Below, one piece after another: positions 6,574-7,672 of a stretch of 7,672 nucleotides of DNA. A program made the position numbers and the translations under genes. The notes under the pieces were generated by a model. It did not search any database, had not been told where the DNA came from, and saw nothing but the letters and a program-made list of their open reading frames with translations. Origin of the DNA: Pseudomonadota bacterium. GTDB lineage: Bacteria > Pseudomonadota > Alphaproteobacteria > Acetobacterales > Acetobacteraceae. How positions within the stretch are numbered: position 1 is the stretch's first letter; the number at the start of each line of letters is the position of its first letter. Location: positions 1-7,672 of the forward strand of contig JAKCCP010000291.1 of the NCBI GenBank assembly GCA_021841985.1, read 5' to 3'.

Positions 6574-7672
6574 CTACGCGTGCTGTCGTATCACTCCCAA
6601 ATTTTTTAGTTTTGATGATGCGCGTAAATAAAAAAGGAAATATGGCTCCGCTACATGCAGATTTTCTACGTCGGCAGTAGTGTCCCATTCCACTGGTGGC
6701 AAGCCTTGAACGCCTGTGTCTGTCTCAACCGATTTTTTGGCAATTTTGTCCAGCTGGCTACAGGCCTCGCTGATACTTGAGCCCACTGGAACCTTGTCTG
6801 GATCCGCGCAGACTTTACGGACTCTGCTCAAGAGTTCGTGGTAAGGAAAGCTCATCGCCGGTGGGCCATCGGCAATCGCCATAAGTACCGCTCGGTAAAC
6901 GTCTCCAGTAGTTCCGTCGATAAACGGGTATTGGTTTCGGTCCTGGCCGCGTGACTTCGGGCCGATATGCATCGTTTCCACAAGCGTACTAAAATCAGCC
7001 AAGGCCGAAGTCGCCTCCAGAATTTTCTTCAACTCGGCTTCCTGGAAAGCAAAAAATTTTTCTGTTTCTTCTGTCTCATTAATATTGGAACCCGAGCAAG
7101 TTTGAAGACACAAAGATTGCATTAACTGTGGAGAGCCACAAGCCTCCAATGCAAGTCTAGCCATAAAACCCTGATCCACGACCATATTAAGGAAAGGGAA
7201 ACCTTCCTGAGCTATACGAATCAGCTCGGGTTGGGTCCAATAATTCATATCAACTGCTAGCACACGTCCCCGTAACTCAGCATTAGCTCGTACGATATCG
7301 TCAGACCTATGCGGGACGCTCGCGGTACAAATCTTGATGCCAAGCTCAGCAGCCGCCTTCAATTGCTTGGCAACATCTACCTGCAACTCTCTTGGCATGT
7401 AGTGAAAATCATCAATGAACACAACAAAGTCGGAATTCGCGATTTCGCGCTTCACTTGAATAAGGCCAGCCCTCTCGTGCGTCAGCCCATAAGTTCTGGC
7501 TGAAGCCGAAGAGTCGGCGGTCTCATATTTTCCGCCGAGTCCTCCTACGCCAGGTAGACTGAGCGACGCCTGCCCGACAGATTTTGTCGAAGCGGCAGAT
7601 GTGGTAGTTATCTGTCGACTGGTGGCGGAAGGAGATTCAATCCAGTTCAGAACAGCTCCCCATACCCCGTCA
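6574..7672 (-). CDS. AAA+/STAND-like P-loop ATPase, 5' end outside the window
   Basis: The minus-strand frame is open from the right edge to TAG 6574-6576, giving at least 365 residues. A GTG at 7453-7455 is not the true start because the frame runs on upstream without a stop. The Walker B motif is FVVFIDDFHY (Asp-Asp codons at 7408-7413), followed by a sensor-1-like strand KICTASVPHRSDD and a helical lid (RGRVLAVDMNYW, LIRIAQEGFPFL, GSPQLMQSLCLQTC). Walker A must lie in the missing N-terminal part. The C-terminal third (VYRAVLMAIADG to EPYFLFYLRAS) looks like a winged-helix domain. The architecture suits an AAA+ or STAND regulator such as those in anti-phage or mobile-element systems; no specific family is claimed. 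The gene is much more AT-rich than the gyrA block and its codons differ, indicating transfer. It ends 293 nt before gyrA on the same strand. Confidence 0.75.
   Translation of the reverse strand, partial: DGVWGAVLNWIESPSATSRQITTTSAASTKSVGQASLSLPGVGGLGGKYETADSSASARTYGLTHERAGLIQVKREIANSDFVVFIDDFHYMPRELQVDVAKQLKAAAELGIKICTASVPHRSDDIVRANAELRGRVLAVDMNYWTQPELIRIAQEGFPFLNMVVDQGFMARLALEACGSPQLMQSLCLQTCSGSNINETEETEKFFAFQEAELKKILEATSALADFSTLVETMHIGPKSRGQDRNQYPFIDGTTGDVYRAVLMAIADGPPAMSFPYHELLSRVRKVCADPDKVPVGSSISEACSQLDKIAKKSVETDTGVQGLPPVEWDTTADVENLHVAEPYFLFYLRASSKLKNLGVIRQHA

Noticed and set aside
6574..7455. Complete 293-residue ATPase starting at GTG 7455
   Set aside because: The frame stays open upstream to the window edge with protein-like sequence, and the Walker B lies only 15 codons after this GTG, so Walker A must be upstream.

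Overview
The window looks like the chromosome of a GC-rich alphaproteobacterium, probably of the Acetobacteraceae/Rhodospirillales. This is an inference from the GyrA sequence, the gyrA-coaD-cyclophilin order, the high GC3 of the core genes and a GC-rich triple-hairpin intergenic repeat. No species can be named from the sequence.

A conserved core block sits between two accessory segments. The core (2255-6395, all on the minus strand) is gyrA (DNA gyrase subunit A), coaD (phosphopantetheine adenylyltransferase, overlapping the gyrA 3' end by 20 nt), an exported cyclophilin-type peptidyl-prolyl isomerase, and tRNA-Lys(UUU). The tRNA starts 34 nt past the isomerase stop. The four are closely spaced and may be co-transcribed.

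Left segment (1-2254): accessory DNA abutting the 3' end of tRNA-Lys, the classic arrangement of an element integrated into a tRNA gene. No integrase lies in the window. It holds the C-terminal end of an unidentified gene, a decayed DNA-methylase-like gene, and a tight minus-strand cluster with overlapping ends. The cluster reads: tiny exported peptide, one-helix coiled-coil membrane protein, ImmA/IrrE-type zinc peptidase, exported protein with three FGxDGxYQGRI repeats. Divergent from it is a small basic protein with a perfect Shine-Dalgarno. Its ORF contains a strong terminator-like hairpin before its stop codon, and its N-terminus has a PLYRAR motif recalling the ribosome-rescue factor ArfA, whose mRNAs are known to lack stop codons.

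Right segment (about 6574-7672): visibly lower GC than the core. It carries the 3' part of a large P-loop ATPase gene (Walker B VVFIDD, AAA+/STAND-like) whose start lies beyond the window. It is separated from gyrA by a candidate gyrA promoter and a triple stem-loop repeat. The ATPase may be an anti-phage or other accessory protein, but the visible sequence does not settle that.
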